Counted from the stretch's first letter, positions 7,871 to 16,240 are shown. The stretch is DNA of 64,000 bases from Blautia pseudococcoides (GCF_001689125.2 NZ_CP015405.2:649001-713000); one strand, 5' to 3'. Notes: generated from the sequence alone by a model not told the origin. Numbers and translations: made by a program.

Positions 7871-8185
7871 ATGCGAAAAATAGATTATTTTTTAACACTT
7901 GAGGCAGCAGTCAGGCCAGCCAGCAAGTGGCTGAGTTGCTATGAATTAGATGATGTAGAGGTCGTCGACGGCTACGGATGGGAATTAGTTTTTATAAGAC
8001 AGGAATATGAAATCAGGACAAGTGGATATATGTCAAATCCATCAGATTATTTCAGAGTTGGGAAATGGATACTAAAACAGTTGAAGAAAATTAAAGAAAG
8101 CTCCGGTAATGGAAAATGTGAACCACTATTGCCTATAAATGGTTACAAATATGCTTCTATATATATTCATAAAAAATACAGATAA
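7871..8185 (+). CDS. Hypothetical protein, possibly a fragment (104 aa)
   Basis: The open frame runs from a TTG at 7811, but the only ATG is at 7871 (MRKIDYFLTLEAAVRPASKWLSCYELDDVEV). An AAAGGAG at 7843-7849 lies 21 bases upstream, too far for that ATG. Either the original start has been lost or the frame is the C-terminal part of a larger protein. The base composition becomes less AT-rich from about 7895, so a junction there is possible. No domain is recognised. The product is soluble, with WELVFIRQEYEIRTSGY in the middle. Confidence 0.45.
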   Translation: MRKIDYFLTLEAAVRPASKWLSCYELDDVEVVDGYGWELVFIRQEYEIRTSGYMSNPSDYFRVGKWILKQLKKIKESSGNGKCEPLLPINGYKYASIYIHKKYR

Positions 8186-8214
8186 ATCCTATAGGATAAA
8201 TGGAAGAAGGAATA

Positions 8215-8331
8215 ATGATACTTAAAGGATTAGTAGAATTATTGACAAGTGAATCATTCAAACTATTTCTTTTACAATATAGCGCAGAAGGAATAATTGA
8301 AGGTGGAATTAAAGGTATCACTAAAATATAA
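8215..8331 (+). CDS. Putative 38-aa peptide
   Basis: An ATG at 8215 preceded by GAAGAAGG opens a 38-codon frame ending TAA at 8329-8331. The peptide starts MILKGLVELLTSESFKLFLL and is amphipathic or hydrophobic in its first half, followed by a glycine-rich tail. It is directly followed by a strong terminator at 8350. Small hydrophobic peptides in such positions are sometimes toxins or membrane-active peptides; there is no direct evidence here. Confidence 0.35.
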   Translation: MILKGLVELLTSESFKLFLLQYSAEGIIEGGIKGITKI

Positions 8332-8349
8332 TAATACAGGGTAAGGATT

Positions 8350-8376
8350 AAGGGACTGTCAAAAGCAGTCCCTTTT
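8350..8376 (+). terminator. Rho-independent terminator
   Basis: GGGACTG (8352-8358) pairs with CAGTCCC (8366-8372) around a 7-base loop and is followed by TTTT. It ends the transcript of the 6134-8331 genes. Confidence 0.75.
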
Positions 8377-8490
8377 CATATGCGTCGAATCGTGTCGAAC
8401 GACTTTTATTGCACAAATATGTATTAATTAGTATAATTGTATTTATGATTTACCATGCTACCATATAAAAGTAAGATGGAGGTAAGTTTT

Positions 8491-9879
8491 ATGAGAAAAA
8501 GAGTTGTAGCCCTATGTGTAACAGCATGCATGTTTACCACAATGTTCGGGGGAACGATGGTACATGCAGCAGAATCTCAGACACCATTGCCGACACAACA
8601 AGAGAAAAAAGAAGATGAAACAACAGTTGGCAATGGTGAAAATCAAACAGAAAATAGTCCAGATATACAGGAACCGTCTGTACCAGATGAGGTAGAGACT
8701 CCTGATATCACTCCTGATGAAAATAAGCCTGATAAGCCAGAGGAACCAGTAATCAAGCCAGAAGAACCGAATAAAAATGAAGAGCCTGATAAGAATGAAA
8801 AAACTGATGGTTCTCTTCCGGATACGGAAACCGACGACGTAGATGATAAGGATATGTGCATCGGTATTGATGGCGAAGAGGAGCCTTATGAAATGGCCGA
8901 GTACCTGAGAGTGACAACGATTCCAGGAACGTGGATACAGGCAGCAGATGGTCGTTGGTGGTACAAGCATAATAATGGTACATATACAAAAAGTGGTTGG
9001 GAATATATTAATGGGAAGTGGTATTATTTTGATGGTTCCGGCTGGATGAAAACGGGCTGGATACAGACAAAGGGCAAGTGGTATTACTGCAATGGAAGTG
9101 GAGCTATGCTTACAGGGTGGCAACAGATAGGAGGGAAATGGTATTATCTTAATGGCGATGGAGCCATGCAGGTTGGCTGGATACAGCTTAGTGGAAAATG
9201 GTATTATCTGAGTTCAAGTGGAGCGATGCTGACAGGATGGCAGCAAATAGGTGGAAAGTGGTACTATCTTAAAGTCAATTCACCTGATAGTGGTTCTATG
9301 CTGACAGGATGGCAAAATCTAAAATACCCAGGTGCTTACAGTGGTAATGCTTATTACAATTATTTTAATAGTAGCGGCGAATTTGTGACAGATTCTGATT
9401 ATAGAGGATGTAATCATGGATATTCAACATTTGGCGATTATAGATATACTATATCTCCAAGTAATGTGAAATATCATTCATATTGTTCATATAATCAAAC
9501 GTTACAGATTGGTGTAGGTGCGGCAGCTTGGAATAGAAATGAAATTTCTCATATTGTAAAAGCTTCAAAAGCATCTGATGCAAATATGTTATATTATTCT
9601 GTTAAATTTTCTAGTTCGGGTACACTTGCAAGCACAATACATTATATTAATGGGGCATGGTCATCTAATATTAATGGTAGGTGGACGAAAACGAGAATTA
9701 ATGTTGATAATGACCAAGGTATTATTAGTTCAGGTACGATTGCCCATGAAATAGGACATGCCTATGGACTATCTCATAGAATCACTAATCAAAATAGTAT
9801 TATGTGTCAGGTAAGATATGGAAGAAAAGTTGATACGGTTCAATATACCGATTTGGAAGCCCTTAGACATATTTATTAA
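8491..9879 (+). CDS. Secreted metzincin protease with choline-binding-type repeats (462 aa)
   Basis: The start at 8491 follows a GGAGG (about 8480) and gives a clean signal peptide (MRKRVVALCVTACMFTTMFGG, cleavage near AHAA). A Pro/Glu/Asp-rich linker of about 100 residues follows. Next are six to seven cell-wall-binding repeats of the pattern GWxxxxGKWYYLNxxGAM (residues about 145-285), which typically hold a protein on choline-type teichoic acids or surface polymers. The C-terminal domain carries the zinc motif HEIGHAYGLSH at about 419-429 and a Met-turn SIMC near 440, as in matrixin-type metzincins. It is therefore probably a surface-attached protease cutting host or bacterial proteins. 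It is followed 15 bases later by a lipoprotein gene. Confidence 0.85.
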   Translation: MRKRVVALCVTACMFTTMFGGTMVHAAESQTPLPTQQEKKEDETTVGNGENQTENSPDIQEPSVPDEVETPDITPDENKPDKPEEPVIKPEEPNKNEEPDKNEKTDGSLPDTETDDVDDKDMCIGIDGEEEPYEMAEYLRVTTIPGTWIQAADGRWWYKHNNGTYTKSGWEYINGKWYYFDGSGWMKTGWIQTKGKWYYCNGSGAMLTGWQQIGGKWYYLNGDGAMQVGWIQLSGKWYYLSSSGAMLTGWQQIGGKWYYLKVNSPDSGSMLTGWQNLKYPGAYSGNAYYNYFNSSGEFVTDSDYRGCNHGYSTFGDYRYTISPSNVKYHSYCSYNQTLQIGVGAAAWNRNEISHIVKASKASDANMLYYSVKFSSSGTLASTIHYINGAWSSNINGRWTKTRINVDNDQGIISSGTIAHEIGHAYGLSHRITNQNSIMCQVRYGRKVDTVQYTDLEALRHIY

Positions 9880-9894
9880 AGATGGGAGTTACAT

Positions 9895-10626
9895 ATGGAT
9901 AAGAAAAAATGTTTAATAATATTGATGTGTTATTCAGTGTTTGTTACGGGCTGTGGTAACACCAACAAAGAAAATGTTTATATCAGCCAGATTGACAAGG
10001 AAGATATTGTCGCTACATATTCTGGAATATTCGATTATGCGGAAACATTTTCTAGTATAAATAGTCTTGCAGAAAATAGTGAGATTGTAATATACGGAGA
10101 GGTATCTGACTTAGAATGCCTTGTAGGAGAAAATGGCTTTTGTCGGACTAATATGATTGTTAAAGTTTTACAATCTCTGAAGGGCGATTATAAGGTTGGA
10201 GACATCGTTAAAGTGGTTAAGGATCAAGGTATAACCACAGTGAATGATTATATCGAATCATTTTCTTCGGATGAAGCAAAAGAGCTTAATAGAAATGATT
10301 TTAGTGAGTATTCTGATGATGATTTAGATAATTTATATATACAACAAATAGAAGAAAGTGATGTAATGTCTGAAATAGGGCAAAAAAGTGTATATTTCCT
10401 TGAAAAGTCAAGCTTTTATGATACAGAGCAAACATTTGCTAGGCTAACAGGTCCAGAAGCAGAATATACAGAAGTGTCGGATAATCAGTTTGTGCAAACG
10501 CAAGTAGTTGGCAGTGAATTAATGCAACCATATACGTTAAATACATATGATGGCGAAGATAATGATAGCGAGGTTGATATCTATACGTTAGATGAAATTG
10601 TTTTGGAAATAAACACAGCAAATTAA
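9895..10626 (+). CDS. Lipoprotein of unknown function (243 aa)
   Basis: A lipoprotein signal is evident: MDKKKCLIILMCYSVFVTGC with lipobox VTGC near residue 20. The mature domain is acidic. It includes ENSEIVIYGEVSDLECL and LQSLKGDYKVGDIVKVVKD (about residues 60-115), a beta-rich region resembling the small secreted domains that follow carrier or binding proteins. Later it has a low-complexity acidic segment (SEYSDDDLDNLYI). It lies 15 bases after the metzincin protease gene and is probably co-transcribed. It could be a partner, inhibitor or substrate-binding accessory of that protease; this is inferred from adjacency only. Confidence 0.65.
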   Translation: MDKKKCLIILMCYSVFVTGCGNTNKENVYISQIDKEDIVATYSGIFDYAETFSSINSLAENSEIVIYGEVSDLECLVGENGFCRTNMIVKVLQSLKGDYKVGDIVKVVKDQGITTVNDYIESFSSDEAKELNRNDFSEYSDDDLDNLYIQQIEESDVMSEIGQKSVYFLEKSSFYDTEQTFARLTGPEAEYTEVSDNQFVQTQVVGSELMQPYTLNTYDGEDNDSEVDIYTLDEIVLEINTAN

Positions 10627-10660
10627 TTTAGCGGTTGACTTCAAAGTAGGATAAAAATGG

Positions 10661-10708
10661 CTCCTTTTTGGTAAGAATTAAGATATGACAATTCTTATCG
10701 AAAAGGAG
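10661..10708. terminator. Long inverted repeat between convergent genes
   Basis: A 19-base arm at 10661-10679 (beginning CTCCTTTTTGG) pairs with 10690-10708 with 17 of 19 matches, leaving a 10-base loop. It sits between the plus-strand lipoprotein gene and the minus-strand gene ending at 10750, so it can act as a bidirectional terminator. Confidence 0.65.
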
Positions 10709-10749
10709 TATTTTAATACCTATGGTAAGGGAACAATTTTCAGATCAGC

Positions 10750-11211
10750 TTATATGCGTTGCAATCTGGATGGCCCAGGCTCAGTCAATTCTTCTTTTAT
10801 AAAATCAAAGTAACCTTTCTGACCTACTAAAACCCCGCCGACTGCTGCCTCAGTTACAAAAATGTTTAACGATTTTTCGACAAGCATATAATTTTCGCCA
10901 TCGGTGATTATTTCTTCAGAAGGAAAAAGCTTTTTTATTTCGCTAATGAGGTTATCTTCTGGTATTCGCATAAGCTGGACGTTGTTTAAGCAAACGTCTA
11001 TTTCAGTGTATACAAACTGTATTGCTACACAAGATTTATTATTCTCATCGTAATATGCAATAAAGTCCTGTGACATGTCCCGTCTGACTTCATCATTTTC
11101 CCCAAGAAAAAAAGTTTCCTCAAAGTTAGGCATATTCTTGACTACTTCTTCAGGAGACATACCGATAAAGTCTTTTCCTTCATATCCTTTAAAGAGTTTT
11201 ATATTATACAT
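10750..11211 (-). CDS. Hypothetical soluble protein (153 aa)
   Basis: The product begins MYNIKLFKGYEGKDFIGMSPEEVVKNMPNFEETFF. It has alternating helices and strands, with no signal peptide or membrane segment. The style (EEVVKNMPNF, then FIAYYDENNKSCVAIQFVY and an amphipathic tail) is reminiscent of small immunity or SUKH-like proteins that accompany polymorphic toxins. That is a pattern impression, not a family match. It lies 26 bases downstream, on the same strand, of a remnant of a choline-binding-repeat protein. If that remnant was once a secreted effector, this gene could be its former immunity partner. Function unknown. Confidence 0.55.
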   Translation of the reverse strand: MYNIKLFKGYEGKDFIGMSPEEVVKNMPNFEETFFLGENDEVRRDMSQDFIAYYDENNKSCVAIQFVYTEIDVCLNNVQLMRIPEDNLISEIKKLFPSEEIITDGENYMLVEKSLNIFVTEAAVGGVLVGQKGYFDFIKEELTEPGPSRLQRI

Positions 11212-11237
11212 TTAATTCATTCCATTCTACCCATTAT

Positions 11238-11480
11238 TCAAGGATTAGTACATTTTCCACTTGCATTAAAGTGATACTTTTTACCAGAGATAGTAAGACT
11301 TTCATTACAAGCCATTGCCCCATTAGATTTCAGATAATACCAAATACCATTTAATTGAATCCAGCCTACATGCATAGCTCCACTGGAATTCAAATAATAC
11401 CAAGTTCCATTTAAGTTTAGCCATTCAGTCTGCATAGCACCAGAGCCATTTAAATATTACCATATATTACCATGTAAATT
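11238..11480 (-). pseudogene. Remnant of a choline-binding-repeat surface protein
   Basis: On the minus strand the frame encodes typical wall-binding repeats: LNGTWYYLNSSGAMHVGWIQ, then LNGIWYYLKSNGAM, and ends with a YHFNASGKCTNP tail. Reading upstream of the first ATG, the same frame continues with repeat-like NGSGAM and YLNGSG, but a TAA stop replaces the second tyrosine codon of a WYYLNG motif (near 11453-11455). No signal peptide or catalytic domain is present. It is therefore the C-terminal end of a decayed surface protein similar in repeat type to the protease at 8491. Confidence 0.7.
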
Positions 11481-11813
11481 GCGTTTATGTAAAGTCATTA
11501 AAAATTTGTATGAAAAAAAATACTTTCTGGATAATACCCTTACACAATTATTAAAATATAAAATGCCCTTATCAAACCACAAAATGAATCTACAAATTTT
11601 ACTGCTCCATTGATTTTAGCTCTTCTGTAATTAGTTGTAATATAGTATTGAGGATATAACTATCAGGCAGTAGAATCAGTACCTCATTTTTAGCGGGGTA
11701 AGCACTGAATACACACCTTTAAACAGGAAACATGATTACATGTAAAGTGGAATATTTTTAATATATATGTTATTATTATAATTATTTAAATTTTTATAAG
11801 GGGGGTTAATATA
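11481..11813. other. AT-rich intergenic region, no feature recognised
   Basis: No ORF, hairpin or repeat of note was seen in this roughly 330-base stretch. It presumably carries the promoter of the lipoprotein gene at 11814; AT-rich -10-like sequences occur near 11765-11790, but no confident -35/-10 pair can be named. Confidence 0.4.
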
Positions 11814-12692
11814 TTGAAAAGTGAAAAAATAAGGAACACTATGGTAAAATCCATTCTAATTCTGACTATTGGTGGTGCTTTAGCGGGTTGTTCTGTAAAT
11901 TCAGAATCATCTACGAAACAAACATCTGAAGAAAAAGTTCAGAAAGAAAGTCCACAGGAGTCCGATATAGAATTAACAGGTCAACAATTGATATTTAAAA
12001 CAGACACGGAAGAACTTACAGAAAAGGCTGTTCCGGATTATGCTATAAAGAAAATCGAAAAACATTATGAAGGAAACAAAGAGGTCGGAGGCAGAATTTC
12101 TTCCAACGGAGGTGTAACCAGTATATCATACGGTGAGATAGGAGAAAAAACTGTCAGCATGGATGAAAAGCATGCTGTTGCAAAGGCAAATGAATGGATT
12201 AGTACAGCATTTAAAGGATTTGATATAAGTCTGCTGGATAATATAAATCCCATAGTAGGGGATATGTGCAAAACAGAATTGAGTGACGAATCTGAAGAAT
12301 CTATTATCGGATATAGGATTGAATATCCTAACGTGTATAATGATGTAAGAATACAATATGAGGGTATCAGTGTACTGCTTGATGATTCCGGCATTCTGTA
12401 CGGCAAAATAGAATGGAATGAATATGAAGAAATAGATTTACCAGTAAATAATGAAGCTACGCAATACATGGATTTTAATCAATCAAAAATATTGATGACA
12501 AATGTAGTAATAGAAGAATATAAAGAATTGGGATTAGATGAAAATAGTGAGGAGGCAAGATTGGTTAATAATGTTGAGTTGGTTTTTACAGATAACGGAA
12601 AAGAAGAGTATATACCTGTCTGGTATTATGAAATGGAAGATGGGAGAGCATATTATGTAAATTGTTTTGATGGTCAGGTTACCACCCTATAA
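11814..12692 (+). CDS. Lipoprotein of unknown function (292 aa)
   Basis: Translation starts at TTG 11814, supported by AAGGGGGG at about 11799-11806. The signal ends in the perfect lipobox LAGC (residues 22-25), after ILILTIGGA. A Ser/Glu/Lys-rich linker precedes the mature domain. That domain contains acidic residues and a final segment YIPVWYYEMEDGRAYYVNCFDGQV, typical of PepSY-like or YcdB-like extracellular domains in clostridial lipoproteins. It probably acts at the outer membrane surface. A strong bidirectional terminator follows. Function unknown. Confidence 0.65.
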   Translation: MKSEKIRNTMVKSILILTIGGALAGCSVNSESSTKQTSEEKVQKESPQESDIELTGQQLIFKTDTEELTEKAVPDYAIKKIEKHYEGNKEVGGRISSNGGVTSISYGEIGEKTVSMDEKHAVAKANEWISTAFKGFDISLLDNINPIVGDMCKTELSDESEESIIGYRIEYPNVYNDVRIQYEGISVLLDDSGILYGKIEWNEYEEIDLPVNNEATQYMDFNQSKILMTNVVIEEYKELGLDENSEEARLVNNVELVFTDNGKEEYIPVWYYEMEDGRAYYVNCFDGQVTTL

Positions 12693-12715
12693 TTTATGCC
12701 ATTAGCAAAGAGACT

Positions 12716-12765
12716 AATGCCCCTACCAAATCTAAACAAAATAGGTTTGATAGGGGCATTTAAAT
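12716..12765. terminator. Bidirectional terminator between convergent genes
   Basis: AATGCCCCTACCAAATCTA (12716-12734) pairs with the arm at 12742-12760 (17 of 19 bases) around a 7-base loop, with T-rich flanks. It separates the plus-strand lipoprotein and the minus-strand gene at 12773. Confidence 0.75.
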
Positions 12766-12772
12766 GAGATTA

Positions 12773-12994
12773 TTATTCAGTGGTGGAAGAGAGAATTTCC
12801 TTTACTTCATCAATGCTTTTCCCGGATTCATCAATCAGCGTCTTTAAAGCAATTAAATCTTCCTGTTCTTTTATAGATTCCAGTTCCTTCAATTCAGCTT
12901 TTGTCTGTTTTAATTTATCTGTGAATTCAACAATCTGAGCTTTTGTGATCTCAATTTTTTCTTCCGTAGTATAACTTTTTCTTCCTCTTGCCAT
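12773..12994 (-). CDS. Small charged coiled-coil protein, mobile-element type (73 aa)
   Basis: The start is placed at 12994 because on the minus strand GGAGG overlaps an upstream in-frame ATG and is correctly spaced from MARGRKSYTTEEKIE. The protein is almost entirely charged helix (ITKAQIVEFTDKLKQTKAELKELES), a probable coiled coil, with a short acidic C-terminus. Many clostridial plasmids and conjugative elements encode small MARGR-starting proteins of this shape with unknown role. It supports a mobile-element origin of the region. Confidence 0.6.
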   Translation of the reverse strand: MARGRKSYTTEEKIEITKAQIVEFTDKLKQTKAELKELESIKEQEDLIALKTLIDESGKSIDEVKEILSSTTE

Positions 12995-13155
12995 AAGTTT
13001 AAATACCTCCATAATTTTCTATACAAATAAATATACAACGCCCTATTGAAAAAGTAAAGTAGTATTATGGGTGTTCGGAAAATATCATAAATGCGCAATA
13101 AATCAAGGGTAAATCCTATGTTTATGAGATCCTTTCCATAAGTCAAGGAGGAACT

Positions 13156-13370
13156 ATAAACGAATTGTTCGTTAAATATCCAGAATATAAGAAAAATTTA
13201 AATTTAATTCCTAGTAAGATAGTAGGAATTGAAAGATATAGAATAGAATACTTCCTTATTAAATAGGTATTAATCGATTAAAGAACCAAATGGTTTACAT
13301 AATGTTATAGAGGTTCTGGGGGTTAAGAGAGGAATAATTAAAGCCTGAAAAATAAGGGGTATTTACTATT
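13156..13370 (+). pseudogene. Decayed gene with mutated start codon
   Basis: AAGGAGG (13145-13151) is followed at normal distance by ATA (13156) in place of a start codon. The frame then reads NELFVKYPEYKKNLNLIPSK and onward to a TAG at 13264. Beyond, a neighbouring frame continues with GINRLKNQMVYIML before further stops. This looks like a plasmid-type gene inactivated by a start mutation and frameshifts. The family was not recognised. Confidence 0.45.
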
Positions 13371-13399
13371 TTATAAGAAGGGCAGCCTGCAGTTAGGGT

Positions 13400-13662
13400 G
13401 ATGTAAGACCTATATATGAGAAACAGGCTAAAGAAAATCTTAAATATGCGATGAATCGGGTATTTTTGCCGATGCTGTAGGTTGGAAATATGAGATTGTT
13501 CATGTTTCAGGTGGTGAGGATTATATTATGGTTCATGGTGGGCAGATGGCTCCATACATGATTTGTACAGTTCATGCGAAGTTAAAAGCCACTAATGATA
13601 CAAATATTGAGAACATAGTAAAGAAACTAAATGAGACTATATTCACTCAAATGTCAGCGTAG
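13400..13662 (+). pseudogene. Decayed gene fragment
   Basis: Two overlapping frames give protein-like sequence: DVRPIYEKQAKENLKYA up to about 13452, then after a one-base shift ESGIFADAVGWKYEIVHVSG and on to a TAG at 13660-13662. An in-frame stop interrupts the first part. The C-terminal part is about 70 residues and shows no recognised motif. It is consistent with a frameshifted plasmid-type gene. Confidence 0.5.
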
Positions 13663-13817
13663 AAACGGAGAATAGTAATATACAGGGCAAATTCTTACAT
13701 TAAAATTACTGATGTGAGTAATCACCAGAGAACGGATAGTTAGGGTGTATTGGTAAACAAAATTACTGGACACTGATACGCCTATAAATAATTTACATAC
13801 GATTGGAGGAATCGGTT

Positions 13818-14015
13818 ATTACAGAAAATAAATAGAAAAAAGCTATACCCATCTTTAATCAGCGTCTGGCTGGATTTTTAATAATGTCTGGATACAGACT
13901 TATGGGATTAGAGGAAAATCAAAAATATAAAGGCAAAAATGTGTTCTATTTTATGGATTCAGATAAAATTCATAAAAGTATCCAAGTCTATTTTGGAAAC
14001 GCAATGTCAAAGTAG
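13818..14015 (+). pseudogene. Decayed DUF5659-like gene
   Basis: GGAGGA (13805-13810) precedes ITENK and then a TAG (13833-13835). After it the same frame continues without interruption as KKAIPIFNQRLAGFLIMSG, then FYFMDSDKIHKSIQVYF to a TAG at 14013. The FNQRLAGFL and FYF-D-SDKI elements match the short DUF5659 proteins found on clostridial mobile elements. The in-frame stop near the start marks it as a pseudogene. Confidence 0.55.
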
Positions 14016-14033
14016 GCGAAGGGGGAACTAACG

Positions 14034-14801
14034 GTGAATACAAATATTGAAAATTGTGATATTCAAGCATTGGAAAAACAGAAGGAAGCGCTAATGCATG
14101 AAATCGTATATGGTAAGAATGCAGGACATTTTGCGGTATTTGATATAGAGGCAGGATGTAGGAAAACAAGGACGGCAGAATCAGCATTGATTGAGGCATA
14201 TAACAATGGGAAGAATTCACTTCTGGTCAGGCGGTCAGATAATGATTGTAGGGAATCAATGAATATTATAAATAAAATCACAGGAGAAAATATTGCATTC
14301 GCTTATAACAATGAAGACGTTGTATATCCTCATATTCATAATATAAATAAGACTTTATATAAAATACCTATTATAATTATTACCCATCAAAAATATAAAG
14401 TGTTAATGAAAGATCCTACTAAGAGAAAAATATTTACTGAGGGTAGAAGGAATTTAATTGTCGATGAATTCATATCTACAATTGATATTATTTCATTAAG
14501 TGAAAGTGACATTGAAACATACCGTATTTTATTTAAGAATGATTTTATTATATTAAGGGCATATGAGAGAGCGCTGAGTCAGTTGATTGACTTTTTAAAA
14601 ACTTGGAATAAGGAAAATACAACACGTAGGTTTGTAACTATAACAGATCGACATCCAGCTAAAGATTTTGCTGAATTGATATAGTTAATTCGCGCCAATG
14701 TGACAAATGCAACATTATTAGAGTGGCGAAATTCTATCATCCAAAGTCCAGAGCTGTACCAATCTATTAATCTGAATTTAATATTTAGAGTAATTTCTTA
14801 A
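14034..14801 (+). pseudogene. Decayed DEAD-box-type helicase N-terminal part
   Basis: A GTG at 14034 after a GGGGG run starts MNTNIENCDIQALEKQKEAL. A degenerate Walker A (DIEAGCRKTRTAESA; the usual form has GxGKT) is at about residues 37-51. A motif Ia/II-like region follows with PIIIITHQKYKVL and LIVDEF, where the DExx box is reduced to DEF. The frame stops at TAG 14682-14684, but the same frame continues for 38 more codons (LIRANVTNATLLEW) to a TAA at 14799-14801. It is therefore a helicase fragment interrupted by a nonsense codon and lacking the second RecA lobe. Confidence 0.6.
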
Positions 14802-15035
14802 TTTGGAATCAGATTTTACAGTACGAACTATAAATATCAAACAGAAACAAAATAATAGAATAAATAGTGTAATATATAACATGGCGATCATCCTTTCATC
14901 CTTTTTTTCCTTAAAATAGAATTAGGATGTTCCCATATAAACATGTTACCCCTAAAATTGGGGCTTGTCAAATTTCTGGACAATTATTTTTGGAGGTATT
15001 ATACATGGCAAATAAAAGAGAAGAAATATGTGCAC

Positions 15036-15165
15036 CGTAGGGCATACGGAAACAGTATAATCTAGCTTGTGGACACTGTGTAAGACGTTGCAATACCGTA
15101 TGGTATAAGCCAATGCAGTAGTGGTAGAAACAAGAATCCCCTGCTTTAGCCGTGGGGAGTGTCAA
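15036..15165 (+). mobile_element. Solo right end of an IS200/IS605-family element (possible omega RNA 3' end)
   Basis: The sequence at 15131-15165 contains AATCCCCTGCTTTAGC followed by CGTGGGGAGTGTCAA. This is the characteristic stem-loop and TCAA end seen at the right end of tnpB-bearing IS200/IS605 elements in clostridia: CCCC 15138-15141 pairs with GGGG 15154-15157. No tnpA or tnpB coding sequence remains; only a short frame starting MANKREEICAP follows the GGAGG upstream. The remaining DNA before the hairpin would be the 3' part of the omega (guide) RNA. The bases just after TCAA, starting at 15166, would be the guide. Confidence 0.6.
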
Positions 15166-15446
15166 CTAAACTGGATTGGAACAAGCCGGTAGGAAGAGAT
15201 TATATTTCAGAACTGCTATGGGACTATGAGAATGATGATCTGAGAAATGTATATATAGAGTTTACTTGTGCTATGAGTGCAATATATCGTGAGCAGACGG
15301 GTAGAGGAATAGCCGATACATGGTTAGATGATATGGGTGTACCGTCTTATACATTCAATAAAGAAACAGGTGTCATACAGAATAGACAGACTGGTGAAAT
15401 TCACAGGGTAAGTAATAAGCCTTCACATCTTCATATAGTGAAGTGA
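15159..15446 (+). pseudogene. N-terminally truncated hypothetical protein (up to 95 aa)
   Basis: The frame begins inside the IS end (GTG at 15159) and continues STKLDWNKPVGRDYISELLWDYENDD, then YIEFTCAMSAIYREQTG and ends KPSHLHIVK. The natural start appears to have been removed by insertion of the IS end just upstream, so this is probably a 3' fragment of a larger plasmid-type gene. The GTG could allow expression, but this would be accidental. No domain recognised. Confidence 0.45.
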
Positions 15447-15718
15447 AAATCGAATGAAAGTAGAGTAAAGAATTAAGGAACTTGAGAGATTGTATGGGAT
15501 AGAGAAGGGAATAACCAGCATTCTAGCTTACCGAATAATTCGGTATCCTCTCAAGAACAACTTGCCGCCCAATTTGTTACATGGAGCAATAGAGTTTCGA
15601 GGGAATCAACATGAGGTGGTTACGAATTAATCGGAAATACCAACACAGTAACAGGCTTGATATAAGGTGTAAGAGATAAGAAGATTTCGTGGTTTTACCA
15701 GAAAGAGAGGATAAAAGT
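15447..15718 (+). other. Non-coding or decayed stretch with a 17-bp palindrome
   Basis: Short frames with protein-like sequence occur (WDREGNNQHSSLPNNS; GYELIGNTNTVTGLI), but they are interrupted by stops and have no starts, suggesting decay. A palindrome TACCGAATAATTCGGTA is at 15529-15545. No confident feature beyond that. Confidence 0.35.
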
Positions 15719-16240
15719 ATGAGTGAAAAATTTACAGTGATAAATAGTGACAGCAGTAATTCGGGCAATATAGAAAAAAGATTGGAACAGCTCTATATGA
15801 AAGCATTTGGCAAGGAATTGGCTGCAATATCTGTCTATAGTGATTGGAACCAAAGTAGGGAAAATCTGAAACGTGGGGTGTTCTATGCTGTGAAATACTA
15901 CGGGCTTGAGAGAATTGACAGGAGGCATAGTCGTGAACCAGGTACATATGAGCAGGTTAGTAATGATTTCAATTTTTTAGAGTGTGTGAAAACGCTTATG
16001 AAGCAGCTCACACCGAGGGAGATTATGTCTATGTTCCCGATAAGTAAGGAATATGACGGGGAAAAGTGGGATTGTAAGGACTATTATTTCACAGTTGAAA
16101 AACTGAAGGATTTTCAGTTAGATATTCCATTAGGTGATGAAGGATTAGAAGAGTTCTTATGGTGTTACTGGAATGAAGATTTGTTTGCATTTGATTTTGT
16201 CTCTTTCTCAATCATCAGTAATAGGTATAAGATTCAAACC
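15719..16240 (+). CDS. Hypothetical protein, C-terminus replaced at the island boundary
   Basis: ATG 15719 follows GAGAGG and gives MSEKFTVINSDSSNSGN. The product is acidic and soluble, with a region YDGEKWDCKDYYFTVEKLKDF and ends at FSIISNRYKIQTG. After that, at about 16241, the frame runs into DNA that belongs in another frame to an S8 peptidase, and the ORF stops at 16297 with an unrelated tail (GHLPMQRLQYRGILKML). The true C-terminus is therefore missing or was near that point. The gene marks the right edge of the accessory island. Function unknown. Confidence 0.55.

Noticed and set aside
8512..9123. 203-residue minus-strand frame inside the metzincin gene
   Set aside because: It is the antisense of the Pro/Glu linker and wall-binding repeats; low-complexity reverse frame without a ribosome site.
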